From DATATB01 sp036268995 (lineage in GTDB: Bacteria > Planctomycetota > Planctomycetia > Pirellulales > PNKZ01), in contig DATATB010000068.1 of assembly GCA_036268995.1 (NCBI GenBank), positions 1-64,000 on the forward strand: DNA of 64,000 nt. Reading direction: 5' to 3'. Within the stretch, counting starts at the first letter, position 1, and every line of letters begins with the position of its first letter. Position numbers and translations under genes: made by a program. Below the pieces are notes generated by a model. It was not told the DNA's origin, searched no databases, and saw only the letters and a program-made list of their open reading frames with translations. Of this stretch, positions 17,073 to 27,853 are shown in pieces.

Positions 17073-18560
17073 TTAATGCAAATGCTTTTTGCGCAGTTGC
17101 GCTAGCGCGGCGAAGGCGGGCTTGGCGGCGTTGGCGGCGTCGAACAGGCCGCCGTGCGGATAGTCGTGCACGTCGGAATCGCAGAACTGATTCCAGGTGA
17201 TCGTCTGCACGTAGCTCTTGGCCAAGAGCAGCGGTACGAACCGCTTGATCCAGGCGGCCTGCACTTCGGTCGACCAGCCCAGCGGATTGGCCAGCGGCAT
17301 CGACGTGCCGCGGCACAACGGATCGGACTGTTCGCCGCTGGGCACCGTCAGCATCACGTGTAGCGGCAGGCCCAGGTAGCTCCACAGGTCGAGCATGCGG
17401 CTGAAGTCCAGCCGGTCGCGGGGCCAGGTGCCGGCCGGGTAGTAGCCCACGTTGATTTCCAGGCCGATGCCGCCCAGTTGCAAGCCGGCGCGCACCAGGG
17501 CATCGGCAAAATGCAGTGGGCTCAAGGCGAACTCGGAGCGGCGCAGATATTCGCCCCAGGGCTGATCGAAGCAGATCATGGCCGGCGTCTCGGGATCGAG
17601 CTTGCGCATGGTTTCCAGCGCGCGGACGGCCAACTGCATCTTCTGCTCTTCCTGCAACCCCAGCGGTGCGCCGACGTTGACCCGGGCCGCACATTGCCAC
17701 AGCGCCACCTTGCCTCGGTAGCGATTCACCACGCGCCCGATGTAATCGGTGGCGCATGAAATAATGTTGTCAAAGTCGCCTTCCCACAGCGTCAGCCAGT
17801 CGGGCAGGCCGGCATCGTCCAGCCGCAACAGCGGCCCGGCGCAGACGTGAACGCCATGCGATTGGAACCATTCGATCTGCCGATCGTAGACGTTCCACTG
17901 ATCGTTGCCCTCGGTGGCTTCGACGTGGCGCCAGACCACCGGCACGGTCACGGAGTTAAATGCCGTGAGCAGATGCGCCAGCGCCGTGGCCGGCAACAGC
18001 CGGTGGTCCAGACGCAGGCCGAGGAACGTGGGCAGCCGGGCCATTTGCCGATGCCGCAGCGCCAGCGCCTGCTCGACGTAGCTGTCGGCCAGCAAGTCTC
18101 CGACCTCGACGGCCGTCGAGAGCGATTGCCGCGCGCGGCGAGCGGCCACGATCGGATCGCGCTGGTCGGTGACGGCCTCGCTGAATTCTTCGATCGCGCG
18201 GCGCAGCGCCGCCTCGACGGGCGGTTGCAGCACCAGCCCCATCGCCAGCCATTCGGCCGCCTGGTTGCGCACTTGGTTGAGCTTGCCGCGGGCCAGCTCG
18301 ATTTCCAAGTGGTAGGGCCGGTCGCGCTGCATCAGCGTGCCGGTAGAAATGGTCATCTCGCCGCGACCGGGGATCGCAAACGGCATGTGCAGCTTGCCGC
18401 TTTCGTTGACCGCGCGCTCGATTTGCAACTCGTGGTCTTTCAGCCGGGCGCGGCACGGCCAAGGAATCTGATCCAGCCCCGACAGGTACGCCCGATCGGC
18501 GGCCTGCTGAGTGATGCCGCTGGCCGGATCGACCAGCATTCGCATCAACGCTAGGGGCAT
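17073..18560 (-). CDS. GH10-like TIM-barrel protein with altered acid/base region
   Basis: A 495-residue protein. The ATG at 18560 follows GAGGA by five bases. An N-terminal carbohydrate-binding-like region (about 1-140) precedes a barrel with GH10 landmarks: VPVVWRHVEATEGNDQWNVYDRQ (the W..E..G...W region), WLTLWEG, NRYRGKVALWQC, and IGLEINVGYYPAGTWPRD, whose Glu may be the nucleophile. In true GH10 xylanases the barrel strand after the RYKG-like motif reads WDVVNE with the acid/base Glu; here it reads LWQCAARVN, so that Glu is missing. It may bind rather than cleave sugars, or use another chemistry. There is no signal peptide. It is divergent from purC; the 318-bp gap between them shows only a weak CTTGCG/CGCAAG hairpin near 18714-18734. 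Confidence 0.6.
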   Translation of the reverse strand: MPLALMRMLVDPASGITQQAADRAYLSGLDQIPWPCRARLKDHELQIERAVNESGKLHMPFAIPGRGEMTISTGTLMQRDRPYHLEIELARGKLNQVRNQAAEWLAMGLVLQPPVEAALRRAIEEFSEAVTDQRDPIVAARRARQSLSTAVEVGDLLADSYVEQALALRHRQMARLPTFLGLRLDHRLLPATALAHLLTAFNSVTVPVVWRHVEATEGNDQWNVYDRQIEWFQSHGVHVCAGPLLRLDDAGLPDWLTLWEGDFDNIISCATDYIGRVVNRYRGKVALWQCAARVNVGAPLGLQEEQKMQLAVRALETMRKLDPETPAMICFDQPWGEYLRRSEFALSPLHFADALVRAGLQLGGIGLEINVGYYPAGTWPRDRLDFSRMLDLWSYLGLPLHVMLTVPSGEQSDPLCRGTSMPLANPLGWSTEVQAAWIKRFVPLLLAKSYVQTITWNQFCDSDVHDYPHGGLFDAANAAKPAFAALAQLRKKHLH

Positions 18561-18879
18561 ACAGTCCTCACGGCGAGCAAAGCTTTGCACCAACAGTTAG
18601 CCGAAGCCAGGGCCGGTTTGCGCGCACGACGACTGGAAAAACGGGTCCGGCGGCTGAAGCGGCCCTCAGCCAGCAGCCCCTGGTTAGCGGCTTTGCTATC
18701 AACATACAAATCTTGCGCGAGTCTATCGCAAGCCCTTTTGGCACGCAAGCTTTTGACGAACTCGCAGGCCCCGAACAGCACAGGGCGCGCCGTCGGGCCA
18801 GATTGTTATACTCAACCAGCGCCGGGCAGCCTTTCGCTCCGGCCGCACTCCGCCCTAAAGCCCAGGATCGCCTGCCACG

Positions 18880-19770
18880 ATGAACCGCGACGCACTACTG
18901 GAAACTTCGCTGGCCGGTTGGCCCGTACGCCGCGGCAAAGTGCGGGATATCTACGACCTGGGCGACCGGCTGCTGCTGGTGGCCACCGATCGGATTAGCG
19001 CCTTTGACTGGGTTTTGCCCTCGGGCATTCCCGACAAAGGCCGCGTGCTCACGCAGTTGAGCGCGTTCTGGTTCGCCCGGCTGGGCGAAGCCCATCATCT
19101 GCTCACGGCCGATGTCGATTCGATGGGGCTGCCGGCCACCATCGACCGGCAATCGCTGGCCGGCCGCTCCATGCTCGTCAAAAAGACCCAAGTCGTGCCG
19201 ATCGAGTGCGTGGTCCGCGGCTATTTGTCGGGCTCGGGATGGAAGGAATATCGGCAACACGGCACCGTTTGTGGCTTGCGATTGCCCGGCGGCTTGCGCG
19301 AAAGCGACCGGCTGGCTGAGCCGATCTTCACCCCCGCCACCAAAGCCGAAAGCGGCCACGACGAGAATATTTCGCTGGAAGTCATGGCCGACGCGGTGGG
19401 CCGCAGCCGGGCCGAAGAGCTGCGCGAGCGCAGCATCGCCCTGTACCAACGCGGCGCCGCCCATGCGGCCGAGTGCGGCATCATTATCGCCGACACCAAG
19501 TTCGAATGGGGCGAGGTCGACGGCCGGCTGATTGTCATCGACGAAGTGCTCACGCCCGACAGTTCGCGATTCTGGCCCGCCGATCGCTACCAGCCCGGTC
19601 GCGGACAAGCCTCCTTCGACAAGCAGTTCGTACGCGATTGGCTGGAAAGCACAACCTGGGACAAGAACAGCCCACCCCCTGCCCTGCCCGCCGACGTTGT
19701 GACCCAAACCCGGGCCAAATACATCGAGGCCTTCGAGCGCCTGAGCGGCCAGAAGTTCCCCTGGGCGTAA
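18880..19770 (+). CDS. purC: SAICAR synthetase
   Basis: A 296-residue enzyme that joins CAIR and aspartate with ATP in purine synthesis. Family landmarks are RRGKVRDIYDLGDRLLLVATDRISAFD (written here as its two halves GKVRDIYDLGD and VATDRISAFD), PIECVVRGYLSGSGWKEY, and the C-terminal IADTKFEWG with LIVIDEVLTPDSSRFWP. The length fits the eukaryote-like, roughly 300-residue form common in planctomycetes. A large perfect palindrome follows 20 bases after the stop, before aroC. Confidence 0.97.
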   Translation: MNRDALLETSLAGWPVRRGKVRDIYDLGDRLLLVATDRISAFDWVLPSGIPDKGRVLTQLSAFWFARLGEAHHLLTADVDSMGLPATIDRQSLAGRSMLVKKTQVVPIECVVRGYLSGSGWKEYRQHGTVCGLRLPGGLRESDRLAEPIFTPATKAESGHDENISLEVMADAVGRSRAEELRERSIALYQRGAAHAAECGIIIADTKFEWGEVDGRLIVIDEVLTPDSSRFWPADRYQPGRGQASFDKQFVRDWLESTTWDKNSPPPALPADVVTQTRAKYIEAFERLSGQKFPWA

Positions 19771-19790
19771 AAAGCCGCCGCCAATCCGTC

Positions 19791-19846
19791 ATAAAGCCGC
19801 GACCGCTGGTCGCGGTTTCCAGCGCGACCAGCGGTCGCGGCTTTAT
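19791..19846. repeat. Perfect 24-bp inverted repeat (GCGACC REP family)
   Basis: Two 24-base arms beginning ATAAAGCCGCGACC pair perfectly around an 8-base centre, between purC and aroC. Single arms of the same family occur at 36878-36901 (one mismatch) and 29918-29941 (three mismatches). It may terminate purC transcription, though it has no T-tract. Confidence 0.9.
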
Positions 19847-19952
19847 GGCCGGTCCAGGCGAACCGGCCTACCGGCAAACGGGCAGTCTCGGTAAAATCGG
19901 CAGAGTTGAGTATCCTCTGTGCCGCCTTTCTGAATTGAGCTGTTTTTACCCG

Positions 19953-21092
19953 ATGTTGCGTTACTGGACCGCGGGCGAATCGCATGGCAAGGCGCTGCTG
20001 GCGCTGGTGGACGGATTTCCGGCCGGAGTCGAGGTGCGCACCGACGAGATCGACGTCGAACTCCGTCGCCGGCAAGGGGGTTATGGCCGCGGCGGCCGAC
20101 AGCGCATCGAAACCGATCGCGTCGAGATCCTCAGCGGCATTTGGCAAGGCCGCACGCTGGGTAGCCCCGTGGCCTTGGAAGTCGTGAATCGGGATAGCAA
20201 ACTCGAGCGGCTGGGCGATCTCGAGCGACCGCGGCCCGGCCACGGCGATCTCACAGGGGCCATCAAGTATCTGGGCTCGATCCGCGGCGTCCTGGAGCGG
20301 GCCAGTGCCCGCGAGACGGCGGCTCGGGTAGCGGCTGGTGCGCTAGCCAAGCAATTGCTGCGGGAATTCGGCATCACGGCTTTTGGCTATACGGTCGAGC
20401 TGGGCGGCATTGCGATTCCGCCCCGCGACGTGCCGCTGGAAGAGCAGCGGGCCTTGCGCGATGCGAGCGAGATCTATTCGCTCGAACCGGCGCAAGACGA
20501 GCAGGTCAAGGCTTTGATCGATCAATGCGGCAAGGACGGCGACACGCTGGGCGGCGTGCTCGAAGTGCGCGTTGAGGGCTTGCCGTTCGGGCTAGGCACC
20601 CATGCCCAATGGGATCGCAAGCTCGACGGCCGCATTGCCCAGGCCGTGATGGCCGTGCAGGCGATCAAGGGCGTGGAAATCGGTTTGGGCTTCGAGGCGG
20701 CCCGCCGTCGTGGGTCGCAGGTACACGATGCGATTCAATACGACGCGTCGCAGGCCGGCACGCCCAATCTCGGCTACAGCCGCCCGACGAACAATGCCGG
20801 CGGCTTAGAAGCCGGCATGACCAATGGCCAGCCGCTGGTCGTGCGGGCCGCAAAAAAGCCGATCAGCACGCTGCGCAAGCCGCTGGAATCGATCAACCTC
20901 GCGACCAAGCAGCCGGAGGAAGCCGCCTACGAACGCAGCGACGTATGCGCCGTGCCCGCCGCCGGCGTAATCCTGGAAAACGTCGTGGCTTTTGAAGTGG
21001 CCGCTGCACTGATCGATAAGTTCGGCGGCGACAGCCTGGCCGAGATGCGGGCTCGATACGATTTGTTTTTGCAGATGGCCCGCGAGCGTTAG
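19953..21092 (+). CDS. aroC: Chorismate synthase
   Basis: A 379-residue enzyme making chorismate from EPSP with reduced FMN, the last common step of aromatic amino-acid synthesis. Motifs are GESHGKALLALVDGFPAG at the start, RRRQGGYGRGGRQRIETD, the first His-containing signature around ARETAARVAAGALAKQLL, and NLGYSRPTNNAGGLEAGMTNG near residue 270. The ATG chosen gives MLRYWTAGESHG, the usual family start; an open frame continues upstream but is not homologous. Confidence 0.97.
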   Translation: MLRYWTAGESHGKALLALVDGFPAGVEVRTDEIDVELRRRQGGYGRGGRQRIETDRVEILSGIWQGRTLGSPVALEVVNRDSKLERLGDLERPRPGHGDLTGAIKYLGSIRGVLERASARETAARVAAGALAKQLLREFGITAFGYTVELGGIAIPPRDVPLEEQRALRDASEIYSLEPAQDEQVKALIDQCGKDGDTLGGVLEVRVEGLPFGLGTHAQWDRKLDGRIAQAVMAVQAIKGVEIGLGFEAARRRGSQVHDAIQYDASQAGTPNLGYSRPTNNAGGLEAGMTNGQPLVVRAAKKPISTLRKPLESINLATKQPEEAAYERSDVCAVPAAGVILENVVAFEVAAALIDKFGGDSLAEMRARYDLFLQMARER

Positions 21093-21095
21093 TTT

Positions 21096-21164
21096 GTAGC
21101 GGAATTCGTGAGAATTCCGAGGCATTGCTGAAGGATCCGTCGGAAGTCTCACGACTTCCGCTAC
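21096..21164. repeat. REP-like hairpin pair (GTAGCGGAA family)
   Basis: Module 21096-21119 and inverted module 21141-21164 form the same paired-hairpin element as at 3342-3450, placed between aroC and the following gene. Confidence 0.85.
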
Positions 21165-21183
21165 GGCGCTTTGGGGAACAAGG

Positions 21184-22479
21184 ATGTTCAAACTGCACGA
21201 GACGACGCGCAAGCGGGTCTATCGCGCACTGTTCTTTGCCTTGGCGCTGGTGCCCACGGTCGCCGTGCTGGCCTGGGGCGTGGCGCGTCATCTGCCCGGC
21301 CGCGCGCAGCAGTTGGCCGACGAGTTGAGCGCGCAACTGTCGCTCGATGTGCGATTGTCCGACGTTTCGCACCCGCGACCGGGCGTGCTGCTGCTGACCG
21401 ACCTGGCTGTCGCGGACCCCGAGACCGGCCTGCCGCTGCTGAAATGCGGCTCGCTCGAGGTGGAGTATTCCGCGGAGCAGATCACCGTGGCGGCTTCGCT
21501 GGTCGAGGTCGAGGCCGCGCGGGCTGAGTTGCTATGGCGACTTCTGGACCGGCGGCTGCGCCAATCGCCCGACCGCGACGACCGCATGACCATCACGGCC
21601 GATCCCGTGACGTGGAAAACGCCGGGTGCGTCGCAGACCTTTAATGAAGTGCTCGTGCGGCTGGGCGAGGCGAGCACCGGCCGCGAAGCCGAAATCAGCT
21701 TTCTTCTGGCCGGTGCCAAGGCCGACGAGCCGACTCAACTGCGGATCGTTCGACATCGCAAGCCGGCGCCGGCCACCGCGGTGACCTTGAAGACAGGCGG
21801 CGCCGCCCTGCCCTGTTCGGCCTTTGCGCCGCTGGTGGACACGACGGCCTGGCTGGGCACGCGCGCCCAGTTCAATGGCTATATCTGGGTGCGCGAAACG
21901 CCGCTGGGCTGGGACGGCGAGCTGACCGGAGAGTTGTCACAACTGGATCTCGATGCCTTGGTTACCGGCCGCTTTCCGCACGTGATGCGCGGCACGGCCG
22001 ATCTGCGCCTCGAGCGGGCCAAGCTCATTGGCGGCCGGATCACCGAGGCGGCCGGAGCGCTGCGCGGCACGGCCGGCGAAATCAGCTCGTCGCTGCTGGT
22101 TGCAGGCCGCAAGGCCTTGCACTTGGAAGGCCGCCCCAACCTCGAATCGTCGGTCGCCATCGAATCCTACGATCGCCTGGCGGTGGACTTTGTCATCGAA
22201 CCCGAGGGGCTTACTCTTCTGGGCCGCTGCGGGCCGACCGAAGCTCTGTTGGTGCAAAATGGCCACGCCCTATGGAAGCAGCCTTCCCAGCAGCCGCAGC
22301 CGGTCGTGACATTGGTGCGGGCGCTCGTGCCGGCCAACGAAGTGCAAGTCCCAGCCGCCGGCGAGACCGATTTGTTGCTGCGTCACCTGCCGCTGGCGCC
22401 GATTCAGCCGCCACTCAGTGCCGACGGCACTCCGACCACGCCGCATGCCCGGCTGCGCATTCGTCCTGTCTCACCGTAG
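21184..22479 (+). CDS. Membrane-anchored AsmA-like protein
   Basis: A 431-residue protein with one N-terminal membrane helix (ALFFALALVPTVAVLAWGVA) and a large beta-rich exported part. The pattern of LSLDVRLSDVSHPRPGVLLLTDLAVADPETG resembles the repeating beta strands of AsmA/DUF3971-type proteins that sit under the outer membrane, including recent lipid-transport members; the resemblance is by pattern only. The second half shows similar repeats (GTADLRLERAKLIGGRI). Neighbours (aroC, rpmB) give no clue. The function is not assigned. Confidence 0.55.
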   Translation: MFKLHETTRKRVYRALFFALALVPTVAVLAWGVARHLPGRAQQLADELSAQLSLDVRLSDVSHPRPGVLLLTDLAVADPETGLPLLKCGSLEVEYSAEQITVAASLVEVEAARAELLWRLLDRRLRQSPDRDDRMTITADPVTWKTPGASQTFNEVLVRLGEASTGREAEISFLLAGAKADEPTQLRIVRHRKPAPATAVTLKTGGAALPCSAFAPLVDTTAWLGTRAQFNGYIWVRETPLGWDGELTGELSQLDLDALVTGRFPHVMRGTADLRLERAKLIGGRITEAAGALRGTAGEISSSLLVAGRKALHLEGRPNLESSVAIESYDRLAVDFVIEPEGLTLLGRCGPTEALLVQNGHALWKQPSQQPQPVVTLVRALVPANEVQVPAAGETDLLLRHLPLAPIQPPLSADGTPTTPHARLRIRPVSP

Positions 22480-22532
22480 CCATCCCGCCCCGCCGGGATG
22501 ACTGAAGGCCCGCCTCACGTCATACTGCTTGC

Positions 22533-22892
22533 ATGGACGGGAACCCCCGACTCGGCTGGCTGCGATTCCGTCTCCGTACAGTGCTGGTCGCCTTGACAGT
22601 GCTGTGCGCGCTTTTGGCGTGGCAGGCAGCGACCAGCCTTCGTTGGATGAACGCTCGCCACGAATTTATCGGGGGGGCGCTAGCCGACGATGAGGTGCCG
22701 AAACCCGGTGGGGTCGGCTCGCCGAACCAATGGTGGATCGTCTATGGAGGCAGCGCGCCGCTGGCCCTGTGGCCATTTGGCGAGCGCGGCGTCTCGTCGA
22801 TTCAATTCACGTTCGAGCCGCTGGACGCAGAGCGCCTGCGCGTGCAGTCGCTCTTTCCAGAAGCAACGATCACTTCAACCCTAATTTATTAG
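22533..22892 (+). CDS. Small planctomycete-type protein with N-terminal membrane helix
   Basis: A 119-residue protein. Its start, WLRFRLRTVLVALTVLCALLAW, is the (F/R)xLRTLLxxxTxxCxxLAW leader found on many short planctomycete proteins: a basic turn followed by one membrane helix. The rest (GSAPLALWPFGERGVSSIQF) has no known motif. No function is assigned. It lies 53 bases after the AsmA-like gene. Confidence 0.55.
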   Translation: MDGNPRLGWLRFRLRTVLVALTVLCALLAWQAATSLRWMNARHEFIGGALADDEVPKPGGVGSPNQWWIVYGGSAPLALWPFGERGVSSIQFTFEPLDAERLRVQSLFPEATITSTLIY

Positions 22893-23035
22893 CAGCCGGC
22901 GGAGAATCCCACTAAGGAACCTTCATCCGTGTCCCCCTACGGCCCCTTGGGTTGCGTGAAAACGGGCGGCCGATATACTGGCGGTTTCGTGGTTTTTGAC
23001 GAGCGGTCCGCTACCGGCGGTTTGGAGAGCAGCAC

Positions 23036-23326
23036 ATGGCACGCGAGTGCGAAGTTTGTGGCAAGGGCCCGCAGGTGGGCAATACGGTGACGCTGCGTGG
23101 CAAGGCCAAGTACCTGGGCGGCGTCGGCACCAAGGTCACCGGCATCAACCGGCGGCAATTCAAGCCGAACCTGCAACGCGTGCGGGTAACCGTTCGCGGC
23201 ACCAACAAGTCGATGCGCGTCTGCACGCAGTGCATTCGTAGCGGCGCGATTACCAAGCTGATCAAAGCCGCCCCTTTCAAGCTGCCCGGCGCCGACGGCA
23301 CCGGCGTCAAAGCGAAGAAAAAGTAA
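23036..23326 (+). CDS. rpmB: 50S ribosomal protein bL28
   Basis: A 96-residue ribosomal protein with ARECEVCGKGPQVGNTVT, the N-terminal zinc-binding CxxC with its partner CTQC at residues 63-66, and KPNLQRVRV typical of bL28. The length exceeds the usual 60-80 residues because of a C-terminal Lys-rich tail (VKAKKK) and an internal insert. GGAG lies 9 bases before the ATG. It is followed after 21 bases by gatC. Confidence 0.96.
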   Translation: MARECEVCGKGPQVGNTVTLRGKAKYLGGVGTKVTGINRRQFKPNLQRVRVTVRGTNKSMRVCTQCIRSGAITKLIKAAPFKLPGADGTGVKAKKK

Positions 23327-23347
23327 GCCCCCCGGATTTGAGCGCCC

Positions 23348-23638
23348 GTGAGCCTTTCACGCGAACAAGTCGAAAAGGTTTCGCTGCTGGCGCGGCTGCG
23401 TCTGTCGCCGGACGAGCTGGAAAAGATGACCAGCCAGTTGCAGCAGATTGTCGGCTACATCGAACAACTGGCGGAGCTGGACACCGAACAGGTCGAGCCG
23501 CTTTCGCATCCGGTCGACATGCGAAATGTGTTCCGGCCAGACCAGGTTTGCCCCAGCACCGAGCGGGCCGAGATGCTGGCCGGCGCCCCGCACACCGACG
23601 GCGAATATTACCTGGTGCCGGCCGTGTTGGGTGACTGA
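23348..23638 (+). CDS. gatC: Asp-tRNA(Asn)/Glu-tRNA(Gln) amidotransferase subunit C
   Basis: A 96-residue subunit with a GTG start. It shows LSREQVEKVSLLARLRLSPDELE and the conserved end RPDQVCPS...DGEYYLVPAVLG, typical of GatC. It clamps GatA and GatB together in the GatCAB complex. It is the first gene of gatCAB, three bases before gatA. Confidence 0.95.
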   Translation: MSLSREQVEKVSLLARLRLSPDELEKMTSQLQQIVGYIEQLAELDTEQVEPLSHPVDMRNVFRPDQVCPSTERAEMLAGAPHTDGEYYLVPAVLGD

Positions 23639-23641
23639 CGC

Positions 23642-25252
<1,611 letters not shown>

Positions 25253-25277
25253 TACTTCCGCATTCTTTGCATTTCCT

Positions 25278-26753
25278 ATGAGCGACGCCTACGAAATCAT
25301 CATCGGCCTGGAAGTTCACGTACAGCTCCTGACGGAGTCGAAGCTGTTCTGCGCTTGCAGCACGAAGTTCGGCGCGCCGCCCAATACGCAAACGTGCCCG
25401 ATCTGCGTGGGCCTGCCCGGCACGCTGCCGGTGATGAACTCTCGGGCGTTCGAACTGGCCTTGCGCACGGCCGTGGCCTTGAATTGCCAGATTGCCCCGT
25501 ACACGAAGTGGGACCGCAAGCAGTATTACTATCCCGACTTGCCCAAGGGATATCAGATCAGCCAGTACGACCTGCCCTTCAGCCACGACGGCTGGCTGGA
25601 GATCAGCGATCCCAAGGGGCGCATCGAGCCGAAGCGGATCGGCATTATTCGCGCGCATCTCGAGGAGGACGCCGGCAAGAGCATGCACGACGAGCAGGCC
25701 GGCGAGGCCGACAGCCGCATCGATCTGAACCGCGCCGGCACGCCGCTGCTGGAGATTGTCTCGCAGCCCGACATGCGATCGCCGGCCGAGGCCAAGGCCT
25801 ATCTCACCGAGATGAAGCTGCTGCTCACGTATTTGGGCGTGTCGGATTGCAACATGCAGGAGGGGAGCCTGCGTGTTGATGCCAATATCAACTTGCACGT
25901 GGCCAATCCAGGCGGCAAGCCGATCGCCACGCCGATCGTCGAAGTCAAGAACATGAACAGCTTCCGGGCCGTCGAACGCGCGATGACCTACGAGGCCGAG
26001 CGCCAGTTCGAAGTCTGGAAGGAGACCGGCCGCCGGCTGGGCGACGTGCCCAAGCAGACCAGCGGCTGGGACGACGTGGCCAATATCACGCGCGCTCAGC
26101 GCCACAAGGAAGAGTCGAGCGACTATCGCTACTTTCCCGATCCCGACCTGGTGCCTGTCACGGTCAGCGAGGAAAAGATCGCCAGCGTGCGGGCCGGCTT
26201 GGGCGAACTGCCGGCCGACTTGCGCCGCCGGCTCGAGCAGACCTATGGCATTACGCCCTATGACAGCGACGTGATCGTCAACCAGGGCGAGGCCACCGTG
26301 GCCTATTACCTGGCTTTGGCTCAAGCGTCCGGCGACGGCAAGCTGGCCAGCAACTGGCTCCAGCAGGACGTGCTGCGGACGCTCAAGGAGCAGAGCATCG
26401 AGATCGCAGCTTTTCCGATCAGTGCGGCCGGCCTGGGCGAGCTGCTGCAAAAGGTCAAGCAGGGCGAAGTCGACACTACGCGCGGCCGCGAGGTGTTCAT
26501 GGGCATGCTCGAAAGCGGTCGCTCGGCGGCCGAAGTCATGCAATCGCTGGGCATTGAACAGGTCGACGAATCGGCCCTCGTGGACCTCTGCCGCGAACTG
26601 GTGGCCGCGAACCCCAAGCTGGTGGCAGATATCAAAAGCGGCAAGATGCAAGCCGCCGGTGCCTTTGTCGGGCAAGCCAAGAAAAAGAACCCCAACGTCA
26701 GCCCTGCCCGCGTCCGCGAAATCTGCATCGAACTCATCGGCCAAATGAGTTAG
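25278..26753 (+). CDS. gatB: Asp-tRNA(Asn)/Glu-tRNA(Gln) amidotransferase subunit B
   Basis: A 491-residue subunit that phosphorylates the mischarged aminoacyl group and amidates it. MSDAYEIIIGLEVHVQL is the canonical start; other motifs are CPICVGLPGTLPVMN, YYYPDLPKGYQISQ, EDAGKSMHD, DLNRAGTPLLEI and the C-terminal YqeY-like domain (SGKMQAAGAFVGQAKK). The complete gatCAB set implies that this organism makes Asn-tRNA or Gln-tRNA, or both, by amidation. The 88-bp gap after gatA is mostly heptamer repeat. Confidence 0.97.
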   Translation: MSDAYEIIIGLEVHVQLLTESKLFCACSTKFGAPPNTQTCPICVGLPGTLPVMNSRAFELALRTAVALNCQIAPYTKWDRKQYYYPDLPKGYQISQYDLPFSHDGWLEISDPKGRIEPKRIGIIRAHLEEDAGKSMHDEQAGEADSRIDLNRAGTPLLEIVSQPDMRSPAEAKAYLTEMKLLLTYLGVSDCNMQEGSLRVDANINLHVANPGGKPIATPIVEVKNMNSFRAVERAMTYEAERQFEVWKETGRRLGDVPKQTSGWDDVANITRAQRHKEESSDYRYFPDPDLVPVTVSEEKIASVRAGLGELPADLRRRLEQTYGITPYDSDVIVNQGEATVAYYLALAQASGDGKLASNWLQQDVLRTLKEQSIEIAAFPISAAGLGELLQKVKQGEVDTTRGREVFMGMLESGRSAAEVMQSLGIEQVDESALVDLCRELVAANPKLVADIKSGKMQAAGAFVGQAKKKNPNVSPARVREICIELIGQMS

Positions 26754-26905
26754 CGCGCCGCCGCCACCAAGCCCACCGACTGCGGTCGGTGGGGGATCTC
26801 GCGCCACTTCCCTAGGCACAGTTCCCTTTTGGAATGCTTTTCGCACCTCCAGTGTGCGTTGTATCAGCGCAAAACGCGGTCCTTCTACCGCAAGGAGTGT
26901 GTGCC

Positions 26906-27589
26906 GTGGCGAAACTCATAGCGTTTCCGGTGTTTGGGGCGATCGTGCTACTGGGCGGGCAGCTTTGGGCTCAGTACGGCCCGCCGCCGGTCATTGGTCA
27001 AAAGGCGGCCGCTGCGGACACTGGCGGAGTCGGCAGCTATGGCGACACGATGGACGAAATCATCGGCAATGGCACCCGCACCTACTGGGGCATGGGCCGC
27101 GGACTCTCGGGCGATGCCACGCTCGGCAGCGGGACCAGCGGTTACAGTGCGATGGGCCTGGCCGGTTACGGACAAACCACGGGCGCCGCGCAAATCGTGC
27201 CCTATTACAGCCTCGGCGGTTCCGCCGGCGCCGTCAACTACGGCAACGAGACCTTCGGGCTTGGCGGAATGCCCGGCTTTGGACGCATTTGGTTCGGACC
27301 TTCGCAGCCTGGTGACACGGCCAGCATTTATGGCAACGGGCCCAATTCCTTCGTGCAGAATCCGCCGCCGCGGGGCATTCCGCCCGAAAAACTGCGAGGG
27401 CTCGTTCGCGTCACGCCTGCGCCTTACGCGCCGCCGGGCAACCCGGGCTTTGTCGATCCAGGCGTAGCCCAGCGGGCCAATGAATACACGTACGGCGTCG
27501 CCCGTCCTGCGGCCAATCCACCGCAGACCCTCACTGGCAACCGCAGCGCCTATCCACCGGCACCCGCGCCCCAACAGCCACCCAAATAA
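26906..27589 (+). CDS. Secreted Gly/Pro/Tyr-rich protein
   Basis: A 227-residue protein. The GTG at 26906 is chosen because AAGGAG lies 8 bases before it and the product then begins with a clean signal peptide, MAKLIAFPVFGAIVLLGG, with cleavage after LWA. The mature part is low in charge and rich in Gly, Tyr, Asn and Pro (GLAGYGQTTGAAQIVPYYSL) and ends in a Pro-rich tail. No catalytic motif is visible; a surface or cell-envelope structural role is possible. A terminator-like hairpin follows. Confidence 0.55.
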   Translation: MAKLIAFPVFGAIVLLGGQLWAQYGPPPVIGQKAAAADTGGVGSYGDTMDEIIGNGTRTYWGMGRGLSGDATLGSGTSGYSAMGLAGYGQTTGAAQIVPYYSLGGSAGAVNYGNETFGLGGMPGFGRIWFGPSQPGDTASIYGNGPNSFVQNPPPRGIPPEKLRGLVRVTPAPYAPPGNPGFVDPGVAQRANEYTYGVARPAANPPQTLTGNRSAYPPAPAPQQPPK

Positions 27590-27605
27590 CCGGCGAGTGT
27601 GGAAT

Positions 27606-27650
27606 CAAGCGGCCATCCAGGAAACTCTCTTGGGTGGCCGCTTGGTTCTT
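27606..27650 (+). terminator. Terminator-like hairpin after the Gly/Pro-rich gene
   Basis: CAAGCGGCCA (27606-27615) pairs perfectly with TGGCCGCTTG (27635-27644), with partial inner pairing, followed by a short T-rich run. The stretch to 27853 is C/T-rich low-complexity sequence with no gene. Confidence 0.6.
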
Positions 27651-27853
27651 GCCTGTTTTCTTAGCGTCCTTCGCGTCCTTCTGTTCCCCTCCTCGTATCT
27701 CGTCTTTGTGTTTCGTCGCCTGCTCTCACCCGGTCGCTTTCCTCCGGCCCTTCTGCACATTATCATGTGCGTCTGAATGTCAGGCCGCGCGACGCGCAGT
27801 CCCAATGACGGGGCCGCGGCTGCTACGGCCGACGGAAGAGGAAGTCGACTGGT

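Noticed and set aside
19473..19952. N-terminal extension of aroC overlapping purC
   Set aside because: It translates purC out of frame and the palindrome; chorismate synthases start at the MLRYWTAGESHG position.
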